A stretch of DNA of 64,000 nt from Gammaproteobacteria bacterium (lineage in GTDB: Bacteria; Pseudomonadota; Gammaproteobacteria; SZUA-140): contig JADJWH010000006.1 in NCBI GenBank assembly GCA_016716465.1, positions 124,001 to 188,000 of the forward strand, given 5' to 3'. The translations under genes were made by a program, and so were the position numbers. Under the pieces are notes generated by a model that made no database searches, was not told where the DNA came from, and was given only the letters and a program-made list of their open reading frames with translations. Positions 27,576 to 35,748 of this stretch are shown in pieces (within the stretch, counting starts at the first letter, position 1; every line of letters begins with the position of its first letter).

Positions 27576-28004
27576 ATGCTGTACGGAAACGACCGCGAAC
27601 AACTGCGGAAGGTCTATCTCGATTCCTGGCGCAAGCACCGGGAAGGACTGCCGCTGTCGCCGCTGGAACACCGCGTCGCCGAGGTGATCGCCGAACACCC
27701 CGAGTACCACGCGCTGCTGGACCCCGCGCGGATCGACCGCGACTATTCGCCCGAGTCCGGCGCCCCCAACCCGTTCCTGCACATGGGCATGCACATCGCG
27801 CTGCGCGAACAGATCGCGAGCGCGCGCCCGGCCGGCATCGCCGAGCTGCACCGGGCCATCCTGCGCGGCGCGGCCTCGGCGCACGACGCCGAACACCGCA
27901 TGATGGACTGCCTCGCGGAGGCCCTGTGGCAGGCGCAGCGCAGCGGCACGGCGCCGGACGAGGCGGCCTACCTCGGCTGCCTGCGCAAACTCTTCATCAG
28001 CTGA
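27576..28004 (+). CDS. DUF1841 family protein
   Basis: Conserved 142-residue protein of unknown function. The DUF1841 signature is clear: N-terminal FGNDR-like YGNDREQLRKVYLDSWRKH, PLSPLEHRVAEVIAEHPEYH, NPFLHMGMHIALREQI and the C-terminal HDAEHRMMDCLAEALWQAQR. Several conserved histidines could bind metal, but no function is established to my knowledge. It follows nth by 15 bases, the same neighbour as in pseudomonads. Confidence 0.82.
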   Translation: MLYGNDREQLRKVYLDSWRKHREGLPLSPLEHRVAEVIAEHPEYHALLDPARIDRDYSPESGAPNPFLHMGMHIALREQIASARPAGIAELHRAILRGAASAHDAEHRMMDCLAEALWQAQRSGTAPDEAAYLGCLRKLFIS

Positions 28005-28081
28005 CCACCATCCATCCCGAACTGACCCGCAGTATTATTGAATTTCCTTAGATGCGAGCGTCCAATGGATGCCAGGCGCGA

Positions 28082-30550
28082 TTAGCCTCGATATCGGGCG
28101 TGCCTGGCCGAGAACGAGATGAAAGATGCCAGCAAACCACCGCCCACGGCATATGCCAGATCTTTTGGGTGCAGAGGCTCTATATGTAATAGTGTCGAAA
28201 GCCCTGGCATCTGCACCAGCATCATGGATACCAGTAGCGATGCGCCGACGGTAACCTGCGCCGTCAGCCCACGCAGCCCGCTCAGAACCGCGGCAATACC
28301 AGCACTCGATACTGTTAACGTTACCAAGGCCATGGCCCGCGCATGAGCAACATCACCACCATCATCCAAGGCGAGAACATACCCTGAGATCACGACGACA
28401 AGGATCGCGGCACTCGTCATCAAGATGGAGGCCCATTGCCGTCGATCGAAGAATTTCACCCCGTTATGCGGCGGCCGGTACTCCAGCTGATCATGGCGAG
28501 ACATCCCCTGAAACACGAGCATTGCAGTGGGGTGAATGATCAACTCCAGCCATACGATGTGAATCGGCAAATACAGCAGCGGGTAGCCAGCCATGGGAAT
28601 GAGCGCGGCCGACATGACCAGCGGCAAATGAATCATCAACAGGTACTGAAAACTCTTTTGAAGATTACTGAAGAGCTGCCGGCCTTCGGCAATCGCCCGC
28701 ACAATGCTTCTAAAATTATCGTCCAGCAAGACAATCGCTGCGGCTTCGCGAGCGCTGCGCGTGCCACGCTGTCCCATCGCGATCCCTATATCGGCAGCCT
28801 GTAATGCCGGTACGTCATTAACGCCATCCCCGGTTACCGCTACAATCCCCCCCTGCTGCTGAAGCGCCTTCACCAGACGCAATTTATGCATGGGAATGGC
28901 GCGCGCCACCACATCGATATCCTGCAGGAACGCACCCCCATCTCGCTTAATCCGTATCTCCATCTCATTTCCATCTATCATTCTCGGTGCGTCGCTGGAC
29001 AGGCCAATCTCCCTGGCCACGGCAGCCGCCGTGGCAGGATGGTCTCCAGTCACCATAATCACATGGATATTGGCGCGCAGGCATGCCTGCAGGGCTTCAG
29101 GCACGCCGCCCCGAACCGGATCTTCGAAGGCGAGCAATCCCGCGAACTGGTAACCGCTGACGGGCTCACCGCCTTCCCAAATCTCCGGGTTCAGCTCACG
29201 CCAGGCACAGGCAATGACTTTGTGCCCAGCGTTCGCCAGGCCGCCCACCCGATCCATCCACGCAGACTCGGCTGACGCATCAAAGTCACAGAGCTTAAAC
29301 ACGATTTCCGGGGCGCCTTTGACAGCCGCAATCAGTACATCGTCTTCTCGAAATACGCCGACCTCGCATTTCCGGTCTTCGGTAAATGGAAAGCTTGTGA
29401 CGGGAACCAATCCTGAGAAGTCAGGTACACTTTTCAGGATGGCGACATCCATCGGATCACCCGTCTCGCGCCGAGACGCGGCCCCAGCCAGCGCAAGCAG
29501 TCGTGATTCTGAGACGGCACCTGACGTCACATGATGCATCAGCTGCAGTGATCCTTTAGTGAGGGTTCCAGTCTTGTCGGTGCAGATGCAGGTCACACGA
29601 CCAATGCTTTCCACGACTACGCTTCTACGAACCAGGGCCTGGATTTTAGCCAATCGGTAGACCCCGGCCCCAAGGAAGAACGTCAGCACGACGGGGAATT
29701 CCTCGGGGATGGCCGCAACCGCCAGCGTCAGGGCGCTCAAGAGCGCGTCAATCCACCCATACCCCTGACTGATCCTGACGCTCGCCAGGATAAGACAGAA
29801 AAGAACCGCGGCAACGATTAAAACTTTTACCAGCGACATAACGGCACGCTGCAAAGGCGTGCGCTCGTGCGCGCTGCTGGCAACCGCCTGCACAATCTCT
29901 CCGTACAGTGTATTTCTCGAAGTAAATGCGACAAGCAATCGCCCATTACCGGTGAGCATGCGCGTGCCGGCGTAGCCCCAATAACATTCATCAAATCTGG
30001 TTTCGTCCTCCGCGAGCGGCAGTGATTGCAGCGCGTGCTTGCGTACCGGGTACGCCTCGCCTGTCAATGCCGATTCATCGACCTGTGTCTGGTCTGCATG
30101 AAAAAACAGGCCATCAGCCGGTATGAGATCACCAATCTTAAGGATCACCACGTCGCCAGGCACCAGGTCAGTTGCTGTCACGGTAATTTGTGCGCCATCA
30201 CGAACCACCACGGCATCTGAGGCCAATCGACCGCTTAAGCCTTCCATCGATGCCCGGGTACGCCGGTGCAGGAAGGCATCCATACCAAACAGCGGTATCA
30301 ATGCCGCAAGCAGGATGAGGGAGTCCGTCATCTCGCCAATGGCCGCAAATAATGCACTGGTGCCGAGCAGGAACCACAACATGGGATCTTTGAAGGTTTC
30401 CGCTACGATTTTCCGCCAGCCGGCATCAACCGTCTCGATAATGACATTACGCCCATACTGTTCCTGGCGCGCCGCGACATCCTGGGTGCTCAATCCACTG
30501 GCAGGCACGCGCAACCCGCGCAGTATCTCAAGGGGAAATACATGGCTCAT
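28082..30550 (-). CDS. cation-translocating P-type ATPase, substrate unassigned
   Basis: Inner-membrane ion pump (822 aa) with the P2-type layout: N-terminal cation ATPase domain, M1-M2, actuator domain with TGEA (Ser of TGES replaced by Ala, catalytic Glu kept), M3-M4 with PEEFP instead of the calcium-pump PEGLP, phosphorylation motif CTDKTGTLT, TGDHPAT and GDGVNDVPAL hinge, then further membrane helices. M6 carries ELIIHPTAM. These differ from canonical Ca2+, Na/K, Mg2+ and H+ pumps, so I do not name an ion. Base composition is clearly lower in GC than the flanking genes, suggesting acquisition. It is convergent with DUF1841. Confidence 0.88.
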   Translation of the reverse strand: MSHVFPLEILRGLRVPASGLSTQDVAARQEQYGRNVIIETVDAGWRKIVAETFKDPMLWFLLGTSALFAAIGEMTDSLILLAALIPLFGMDAFLHRRTRASMEGLSGRLASDAVVVRDGAQITVTATDLVPGDVVILKIGDLIPADGLFFHADQTQVDESALTGEAYPVRKHALQSLPLAEDETRFDECYWGYAGTRMLTGNGRLLVAFTSRNTLYGEIVQAVASSAHERTPLQRAVMSLVKVLIVAAVLFCLILASVRISQGYGWIDALLSALTLAVAAIPEEFPVVLTFFLGAGVYRLAKIQALVRRSVVVESIGRVTCICTDKTGTLTKGSLQLMHHVTSGAVSESRLLALAGAASRRETGDPMDVAILKSVPDFSGLVPVTSFPFTEDRKCEVGVFREDDVLIAAVKGAPEIVFKLCDFDASAESAWMDRVGGLANAGHKVIACAWRELNPEIWEGGEPVSGYQFAGLLAFEDPVRGGVPEALQACLRANIHVIMVTGDHPATAAAVAREIGLSSDAPRMIDGNEMEIRIKRDGGAFLQDIDVVARAIPMHKLRLVKALQQQGGIVAVTGDGVNDVPALQAADIGIAMGQRGTRSAREAAAIVLLDDNFRSIVRAIAEGRQLFSNLQKSFQYLLMIHLPLVMSAALIPMAGYPLLYLPIHIVWLELIIHPTAMLVFQGMSRHDQLEYRPPHNGVKFFDRRQWASILMTSAAILVVVISGYVLALDDGGDVAHARAMALVTLTVSSAGIAAVLSGLRGLTAQVTVGASLLVSMMLVQMPGLSTLLHIEPLHPKDLAYAVGGGLLASFISFSARHARYRG

Positions 30551-30862
30551 ACGTCATGCCCTACAGGTTGCGTCCCTGGCGTTGTCAATTTCTCCAGTCT
30601 GCTCGACTGCGCCGATCTAAGGTTAACGAATCTCATGCGTCCAGCGCGCAAGGCAGGGCTGAACGAATTGTATCTCGAAGCAAGCGTTGCGGGTGTTACC
30701 TAGTTGTGGCAGCTGAGGCGAAGCACCGTCACGTATCGGGTTCCGGCGGCCAGGTCGGTCATAGGACCGACCGGTGATGATCACGTGCGAGCTCAAGTCG
30801 ATGCTAGCACAAGCGCACAGGCACATCCGCGGCGTGCCATCCATAAATCCTCCGCCGGGCGC
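30551..30862. other. intergenic region between P-type ATPase and RMD1-like gene
   Basis: 312 bases without a supported gene. It holds a perfect 8-bp hairpin (30753-30772). A consensus TTGACA occurs on the minus strand at 30588-30583, but any -10 at normal spacing would fall only about 10 bases from the ATPase ATG, so its role is doubtful. Nothing else recognised. Confidence 0.5.
30753..30772. repeat. perfect hairpin GGTCGGTC-ATAG-GACCGACC
   Basis: Eight-base-pair perfect inverted repeat with a four-base loop, about 90 bases beyond the 3' end of the RMD1-like gene (minus strand). No T-run follows on either strand, so it may be an operator or a Rho-independent terminator remnant. Confidence 0.45.
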
Positions 30863-31678
30863 CTAGGCGTGGCCGAAATAGAACATTTCATAGAGCGACA
30901 GTACAATCTCGACCACGATAAGGATGACGATATACCACTCCACGCGCAGGCTGCGGCGTGCCTGTAGGATCTCCAGCACCGTCTCGGCGGTCCGCGAGAT
31001 GAGTTCCAGCTTGCGCTCCAGCGCGCGATAGCGATCGCGCAGCTCGTACTCCGACTCGAGTCGGGCATACAGCCGTTCCAGCGCCGGATGATCCCACAGC
31101 AGCTCGGGCTTCTCGCTGATCTCGATGCGGCCGACCATCTCCTGCTGGTTGAGCAGCACCTCGCCGATATGCACGAGCAACTCGCCCGGCCGGCTCCAGC
31201 GCGTCTGCGGCCGCACCAGGCGGCGCGCGAACGGCTCGACCAGATCGAAGCTGCGCGCCGTGCGCGACTCGTAGTACTCGAGGACGACGCTCCGGGCCAG
31301 CACCTCGGCCACCAGTTGCAGATGCTGCAGACTGACCGCGGCCAGGAATACCTCGCCGCCCTGCACGATGTCCCCGCTGCCGGGATCGACCCGCAGCAGG
31401 ACCTCCTCGTGCTCCGGCTGCGGGCGCGGCTCGACCAGGTAGGGGCGCAGGTAATCCAGAAAGCCCGCCTCATCCGCGACCGGGACGTCGAAGAACACCA
31501 CCGCCCCGTAGCGGAACACCACGGCGCATCCGCGTTCGCCCACGCGCAGCGTCAGCGGGGCCAGCGCGAGCGCGGAGCGCTTCTCCAGCGCGCGCGCCTG
31601 GATGCGGGAACCGAGGAACAGCGCCCGCACCGGGATGGTCGTCGCCAGCCGCAGGGGAAATGCTTCGTCGTCGCTCAT
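30863..31678 (-). CDS. RMD1/DUF155 family membrane-anchored protein
   Basis: A 271-residue member of the RMD1 (DUF155) family, named after the yeast meiotic-division protein; bacterial members have no settled function. The N-terminal half is a soluble mixed domain (GCAVVFRYGAVVFFDV), the second half is a coiled-coil-like Arg/Glu region (ELRDRYRALERKLELISRTAETVLEILQ), and a single C-terminal membrane helix (WYIVILIVVEIVLSLYEMF) anchors it, the conserved family ending. Single gene, divergent from the P-loop protein gene. Confidence 0.8.
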   Translation of the reverse strand: MSDDEAFPLRLATTIPVRALFLGSRIQARALEKRSALALAPLTLRVGERGCAVVFRYGAVVFFDVPVADEAGFLDYLRPYLVEPRPQPEHEEVLLRVDPGSGDIVQGGEVFLAAVSLQHLQLVAEVLARSVVLEYYESRTARSFDLVEPFARRLVRPQTRWSRPGELLVHIGEVLLNQQEMVGRIEISEKPELLWDHPALERLYARLESEYELRDRYRALERKLELISRTAETVLEILQARRSLRVEWYIVILIVVEIVLSLYEMFYFGHA

Positions 31679-31833
31679 GGTCTGGTCTCCGGCGTCCGGG
31701 CGCGGCCAGTGCCCCGGGAGAATCGCTCCGGGGATGATACCAAAACCGGACAGCGACCCGCGCGGCCGGCGACCGCCTCGGCAGCGGGGACGAGTCTGCG
31801 GTAGAATACCGGCACGACCGAAAGGATGACCCC

Positions 31834-32679
31834 ATGAAATTCAGCGCGGCGGACTTCAGGCACTGGAAGAACAAGTCGATCACCCTGCTCGGCATGTCGG
31901 GGGTGGGCAAGACCCACCTGTCCAACCTGCTGATGAAGGATCACTGGTTCCACTACTCGGGCGACTACCGCATCGGCACCCGTTACCTCGACGAGGCCAT
32001 CATCGACAACATCAAGCTGATGGCGATGGAGGTGCCGTTCCTGCGCGACCTGCTGCGCACCGACTCGATCTACATCCGCAACAACATCTCGGTGCACAAC
32101 CTGCAGCCGGTGTCGAGCTTCCTCGGCAAGCTCGGCGACCCCGAGCTGGGCGGCCTGCCGCTGAAGGAATTCAAGCGCCGCCAGGAGCTGCACCGGCTGG
32201 CCGAGATCGCCGCCATGAAGGACGTGCCCGCCTTCATCCGCAACGCGCAGATCATCTACGGCTACGAGCACTTCCTCAACGACGCCGGCGGCAGCCTGTG
32301 CGAACTCGACAACAGCGGCGTCATCGAGGTGCTCAGCCGCCATACGCTGATCCTCTACATCAAGGCCAGTACGACCGACGAGCAGCAGCTCATCAAGCGC
32401 GCGGTCAGGGACCCCAAGCCACTCTACTACCGCGAGGACTTCCTCGACGAGCAGCTCGCCGAGTACATGCGGACAAAGGGCGTCGAATACGTGGCGGAGA
32501 TCGTGCCCGACGACTTCGTGCGCTGGGTGTTCCCGCGCCTGTTCTACGCGCGCATCCCGCGCTACGAGCGCATCGCGGCCGAATACGGCTACACCGTCAC
32601 CACCGATGAACTGGCCACCGTGCGCGACGCGGCGGGATTCCTGCGCCTGGTCGAACAGGCCGTCGAACGCGGCGGATGA
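31834..32679 (+). CDS. uncharacterised P-loop NTPase linked to metA
   Basis: A 281-residue protein with an intact Walker A, G20-MSGVG-K26-T27, very near the N-terminus, resembling small-molecule kinases rather than AAA+ or ABC proteins. I see no clear Walker B; hydrophobic strands LILYIKA and the Arg-rich ARIPRYERIAAEYGYTV may form the core and lid. No signal or membrane segment. It lies 46 bases upstream of the homoserine acyltransferase gene on the same strand, suggesting cotranscription and a link to methionine metabolism, which is inference. I do not recognise a characterised family. Confidence 0.7.
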   Translation: MKFSAADFRHWKNKSITLLGMSGVGKTHLSNLLMKDHWFHYSGDYRIGTRYLDEAIIDNIKLMAMEVPFLRDLLRTDSIYIRNNISVHNLQPVSSFLGKLGDPELGGLPLKEFKRRQELHRLAEIAAMKDVPAFIRNAQIIYGYEHFLNDAGGSLCELDNSGVIEVLSRHTLILYIKASTTDEQQLIKRAVRDPKPLYYREDFLDEQLAEYMRTKGVEYVAEIVPDDFVRWVFPRLFYARIPRYERIAAEYGYTVTTDELATVRDAAGFLRLVEQAVERGG

Positions 32680-32725
32680 CGTACTTGCCATCGACACACT
32701 GAACTGACACGGAACCGTACGCCCC

Positions 32726-33802
32726 ATGCCACTGGTCGCCAAATCCAATCTGCCCACCTTCGACTACCTGCGCCGGGAAGGCGGGCGCGTGCTCACCAGC
32801 GACGAGGCGCAGCGCCAGGACATCCGCGAGCTGCACATCGGCCTGCTCAACATGATGCCGGACGCGGCGCTGCAGGCCACCGAGCGCCAGTTCTTCCGCC
32901 TCGTCGGCGAGAGCAACCAGATCGCGCAGTTCTTCATGCACCCGTTCACGCTGAAGGAGCTGAAGCGCGGCGCGCCGACGCAGGAGTACATCGACACCTA
33001 TTACGACTCCTTCGCCCAGCTCAAGCAGGACGGGCTCGACGCGCTGATCATCACCGGCGCCAACGTCACCCAGCCCGACCTCGCGGCCGAGGCGTTCTGG
33101 GAGCCGCTGATCGAGGTCATCGACTGGGCCGCCGAGCACGTCACCTCGATCCTGTGCTCCTGCCTGGCGACGCACGCCGTACTGCAGTTCCGCCACGGCC
33201 AGCACCGCCGCCGCCTGCCGGCGAAGTGCTGGGGCGTGTACCCGCACAAGGTCGTCAACGACCTCCACCCGCTGGTCGCCGACGTCAATTCCCTGTTCGA
33301 CGTGCCGCACTCACGCTTCAACGAGATCGGACGCGACCAGTTCGAGGCCGCCGGGCTGCGGGTGCTGGTCGAAAGCGATACCGCCGGCGTACACCTCGCG
33401 GTGAGCGAGGACCTGCTGCGCTTCGTCTACTTCCAGGGCCACCCGGAATACGACACCATCAGCCTGCTCAAGGAATACAAGCGCGAGGTCAAGCTCTATG
33501 CGCAGGGCCAGCGCACCGACTACCCGCCGTTCCCGCACAACTACTTCACGCTGAAGTCGGAGGCGATCCTGGAGGAATACCAGGACCGCATGGACGCCGC
33601 CCTGGCGAAGGGCGAGCCGGCGCCGCCGTTCCCGGAGGAGCACGTCACCGGGTCGCTGCACAACACCTGGCACGACACCGCCGAGGGCGTGCTCGACAAC
33701 TGGATCGGCAAGGTCTACGAGGTCACCCACCTCGACCGCAAACTGCCGTTCAAGGCCGGCATCGACCCGAATGACCCGCTGGGCCTGCGCGACAGGATCT
33801 GA
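32726..33802 (+). CDS. metA: homoserine O-acyltransferase, MetA family
   Basis: Activates homoserine by O-acylation for methionine synthesis. The 358-residue protein has the MetA class I amidotransferase-like fold: LHIGLLNMMPDAALQATERQF, LIITGANV, and a nucleophile region CSCLATHA in which Cys146 aligns with E. coli Cys142; the catalytic His/Glu are in YFQGHPEYD. Whether it uses succinyl- or acetyl-CoA cannot be told safely from sequence by eye. The C-terminal stretch (about 310-358) is longer than in E. coli (309 aa). A P-loop protein gene precedes it. Confidence 0.9.
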   Translation: MPLVAKSNLPTFDYLRREGGRVLTSDEAQRQDIRELHIGLLNMMPDAALQATERQFFRLVGESNQIAQFFMHPFTLKELKRGAPTQEYIDTYYDSFAQLKQDGLDALIITGANVTQPDLAAEAFWEPLIEVIDWAAEHVTSILCSCLATHAVLQFRHGQHRRRLPAKCWGVYPHKVVNDLHPLVADVNSLFDVPHSRFNEIGRDQFEAAGLRVLVESDTAGVHLAVSEDLLRFVYFQGHPEYDTISLLKEYKREVKLYAQGQRTDYPPFPHNYFTLKSEAILEEYQDRMDAALAKGEPAPPFPEEHVTGSLHNTWHDTAEGVLDNWIGKVYEVTHLDRKLPFKAGIDPNDPLGLRDRI

Positions 33803-33813
33803 ACGTCACCACT

Positions 33814-33889
33814 CCGGATTCCATTGCATTCCATCCGGGTCACGTCACGATATCCATGTAGCCCGGATAAAGCGCAGCGGCATCCGGGA
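33814..33889. repeat. inverted pair of REP-like elements after metA
   Basis: A reverse copy (CCGGATTCCATTGC...CCATCCGGGTCAC, 33814-33843) faces a forward copy (GTAGCCCGGATAAAGCGCAG...CATCCGGGA, 33858-33889) 15 bases on. The pair lies 11 bases after the metA stop, as expected for REP doublets at gene ends. Confidence 0.75.
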
Positions 33890-33958
33890 GAAGGCCTCAC
33901 CGGTACACCGCTCCGAATCCCACCGCAACCTACCTGGCCGTCTCCACCCGGCCTGACC

Positions 33959-34153
33959 TCACACCGCGCACGCCATGTCCTGGCCACAGCACATCGGCGA
34001 CTTCACCTTGCCGTGACCGTTGGGGCATTCCGAGACGTGCACCGACTTGCCGTCGGCCGTGGTGATGGTGCCGTGCCTGAGTTCCGTGCCGCATTTGCCG
34101 CATGTCATGCTGCCGATCGACATGCCGCATTTCTTGCATGTGTAGCCCGCCAT
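33959..34153 (-). CDS. 64-residue zinc-ribbon-like protein
   Basis: Small cytoplasmic protein with eight cysteines in CxxC-type pairs: CKKCG (6-10), CGKCG (18-22), C43 and SPMCCGQDMAC. This suggests two zinc knuckles or one treble-clef fold. The start is ATG 34153 with a strong GGGGAGG ribosome site; a longer upstream frame is not conserved-looking. Close relatives are common as unannotated small proteins in aquatic proteobacteria, from memory. Function unknown; no neighbour suggests a role. Confidence 0.72.
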   Translation of the reverse strand: MAGYTCKKCGMSIGSMTCGKCGTELRHGTITTADGKSVHVSECPNGHGKVKSPMCCGQDMACAV

Positions 34154-34289
34154 GATCGTACCTCCCCGTTCTGTGTGGAAAGCGTCGCCGCCCGCAGGAT
34201 GGAACAGGGATACTGTACTGCGTTTCCGTCCCGGACCCAACTACCCAGCGCGCGAGATAAACAGATGACCGCAGCGGCGTACCGGAAGG

Positions 34290-34832
34290 CTATATGCCCG
34301 GCGGAAGCCTGGCACGCATCGCCCTGCGGCGATCCAGCCGGCGCCCGTCGACGATGAAGGTGCCGTCGCCGACGGCATGCAGGGTGCGCTTTTCCTTACG
34401 AACACTGTCGAAATACGCGGCCACGCCTTCGAGGACGACGATATTGTGCTTCTTCACGATATCAACGACCTTGCATTCAATATTCGCGAGGCACTCACGA
34501 ATCAGCGGCGACCGGACATACTTGCCCTTCACCGGCGTCAACCCGAAACGCGCGAACTTGTCCGTGTCTGCGCCGGAACAGGTCCCCACGCCGACGACTG
34601 TATCGATCACATCCACCGTCGGGATCGCGATAACGCACTCGCGCGTCTTCCTGAGCGCGGAATAGGAATGATTCCAGGGCCCCGTGGTGATGGCGAACAG
34701 CGGCGTGAAGTCCATGACCATGGTCCAGGAGATGGTCATAAGGTTGGCCTTCTTGCCGTCGCTCGTCGTGATGAACACGACCGGGCCGGATTCCATCAGG
34801 GTGAAGGCCTTATTGAGCCGCATCCTCTTCAC
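34290..34832 (-). CDS. flavin-reductase-like FMN-binding protein
   Basis: A 180-residue protein of the flavin reductase-like (split-barrel FMN) family. The core GPVVFITTSDGKKANLMTISWTMVMDFTPLF and the later ECVIAIPTVDVID fit the family, where members bind FMN and reduce flavins or act on unknown substrates. The start is probably GTG 34832 (VKRMRLNKAF); ATG 34823 is the alternative. A REP-like element lies immediately upstream. No partner oxygenase is nearby, so the substrate is unknown. Confidence 0.8.
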   Translation of the reverse strand: MKRMRLNKAFTLMESGPVVFITTSDGKKANLMTISWTMVMDFTPLFAITTGPWNHSYSALRKTRECVIAIPTVDVIDTVVGVGTCSGADTDKFARFGLTPVKGKYVRSPLIRECLANIECKVVDIVKKHNIVVLEGVAAYFDSVRKEKRTLHAVGDGTFIVDGRRLDRRRAMRARLPPGI

Positions 34833-34863
34833 TGCCCTACCCCTCCACCACAGCCCCATCGAT

Positions 34864-34895
34864 GTAGCCCGGATGGAGCGCAGCGAAATCCGGGA
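34864..34895 (+). repeat. REP-like element, GTAGCCCGGATG family
   Basis: Forward single copy GTAGCCCGGATGGAGCGCAG followed by CGAAATCCGGGA. It marks the boundary between the GC-rich core and the AT-richer patch that runs to about 36.8 kb. Confidence 0.75.
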
Positions 34896-34932
34896 AGCTT
34901 AATATTGCATTTTTGAAACTGTGGGCTGTCCC

Positions 34933-34956
34933 CATTTTCCCCTGCATTTTCCCCTG
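34933..34956 (+). repeat. 12-bp tandem duplication CATTTTCCCCTG x2
   Basis: Two perfect adjacent copies directly before the 3' end of brnA. The neighbouring GGGCTGTCCCC resembles half of the GGGGACAG palindrome family. Confidence 0.6.
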
Positions 34957-34960
34957 TACA

Positions 34961-35170
34961 TCATGCCCACTTTATCTTTAAATCCCTACTCTGTTCTGCG
35001 CAATCCCGGAGATACAAATTAATCAGGCTCTGGTATGGGATGCCTTTCTGTTCAGCCAGTGCTTTGAAGTAGGCAATAGTGTCCTCATCAAGCCTGATGG
35101 TAATCTGCTTCTTCAGTTTCGAAGCATAGGGATTCTTTTTTGAATTTGAAAAATCATATTTTTCACGCAT
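34961..35170 (-). CDS. brnA: BrnA-type antitoxin (ribbon-helix-helix)
   Basis: A 69-residue antitoxin that binds and neutralises the BrnT ribonuclease and represses its own operon. The start is ATG 35170 (MREKYDFSNSKKNPY); it overlaps the end of brnT by eight bases. The C-terminal part KKQITIRLDEDTIAYFKALAEQKG is a ribbon-helix-helix DNA-binding domain, followed by a short helix (YQSLINLYLRDCAEQS). Base composition is AT-rich compared with the chromosome. Confidence 0.88.
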   Translation of the reverse strand: MREKYDFSNSKKNPYASKLKKQITIRLDEDTIAYFKALAEQKGIPYQSLINLYLRDCAEQSRDLKIKWA

Positions 35171-35459
35171 GACCAATGCCCTCGTATTCACGCTGCTCAG
35201 AGCGAGTTGCCTTACGGGCCGAAATGATTCGAATGGTATCCTGATCTTCTTGATAGCAATGACATACGACAAGAAGGCGAAGCCGCGAACTCAGACCCAG
35301 CAGGATAAAGCGATCTTCCTCGTCAGAGTGGTCAGGATCTAAAATAACGCGCGCATTTTCATCAAGAAATGCAGTCTTAGCTTCTGCGAAAGAAACACCA
35401 TGTTTCTTTCGATTTGTCGTTTCCTTCCGACGATTCCATTCGAATTTCAGCCCATCCAT
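35163..35459 (-). CDS. brnT: BrnT-type toxin (type II TA ribonuclease)
   Basis: A 98-residue toxin, RelE-like fold, that cleaves RNA and halts growth under stress in the characterised Brucella system. The signatures FEWNRRKETTNRKKHGVSFAEA at the N-terminus and IRIISARKATRSEQREYE near the C-terminus are diagnostic of BrnT. Toxin-first order with an eight-base overlap to brnA is the family norm. A promoter with two 11-bp repeats lies directly upstream. It sits next to an attC-like site, the common company of TA modules in integrons. Confidence 0.9.
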   Translation of the reverse strand: MDGLKFEWNRRKETTNRKKHGVSFAEAKTAFLDENARVILDPDHSDEEDRFILLGLSSRLRLLVVCHCYQEDQDTIRIISARKATRSEQREYEGIGHA

Positions 35460-35462
35460 GGC

Positions 35463-35495
35463 ATTATATTGTAGTTATACTGTAGTTACAATCAA
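35463..35495 (-). promoter_or_regulatory. brnTA promoter with duplicated operator-like repeat
   Basis: On the minus strand TTGATT (35495-35490), a 16-base spacer and TACAAT (35473-35468) form a plausible sigma-70 promoter; TATAAT follows at 35468-35463. The plus strand shows two copies of TGTAGTTAYA (35470-35479 and 35481-35490) with an 11-base period, inside the spacer. This fits cooperative binding of a ribbon-helix-helix repressor such as BrnA on one face of the helix. Confidence 0.5.
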
Positions 35496-35670
35496 GGGGC
35501 TGCGCTTATCAAATTCGATGCACTGGTTAGCACCATATGTCTCGGAATAATAGAGGACAGACTGAGCTACCCCGTATTGTACGTGCAGCGCCCGTACTCA
35601 ATCATCGAGCGATACGTTTCCTGCAAGTGCCAGTCGTTTTGGTCAGCGGACACGCGACATCTCCTAGCGT

Positions 35671-35727
35671 ATCTAACGCAGAGCTAAGCAGCGCGCAAAG
35701 CGCGCCCGCTTGAGCGCCTTGTTGGGC
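35671..35727 (-). other. integron attC-like recombination site (57 bp)
   Basis: Read on the minus strand the site starts with GCCCAAC (RYYYAAC core) and ends with GTTAGAT (GTTRRRY core), exactly 57 bases apart end to end, the short end of the attC range. The plus strand (the attC bottom strand, which is the recombining one) folds into an imperfect hairpin: GCGCGC (35691-35696) and GCGCGC (35700-35705) around AAA, then AAGC/GCTT, an extrahelical G at 35712, TCG-type pairs, an unpaired central spacer, and the R arms closing with G-T wobbles. It lies 21 bases after the cytochrome b561 stop, in cassette orientation. No integrase is in the window. Confidence 0.65.
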
Positions 35728-35748
35728 GCTCGCTTGAACCGAACGGAC

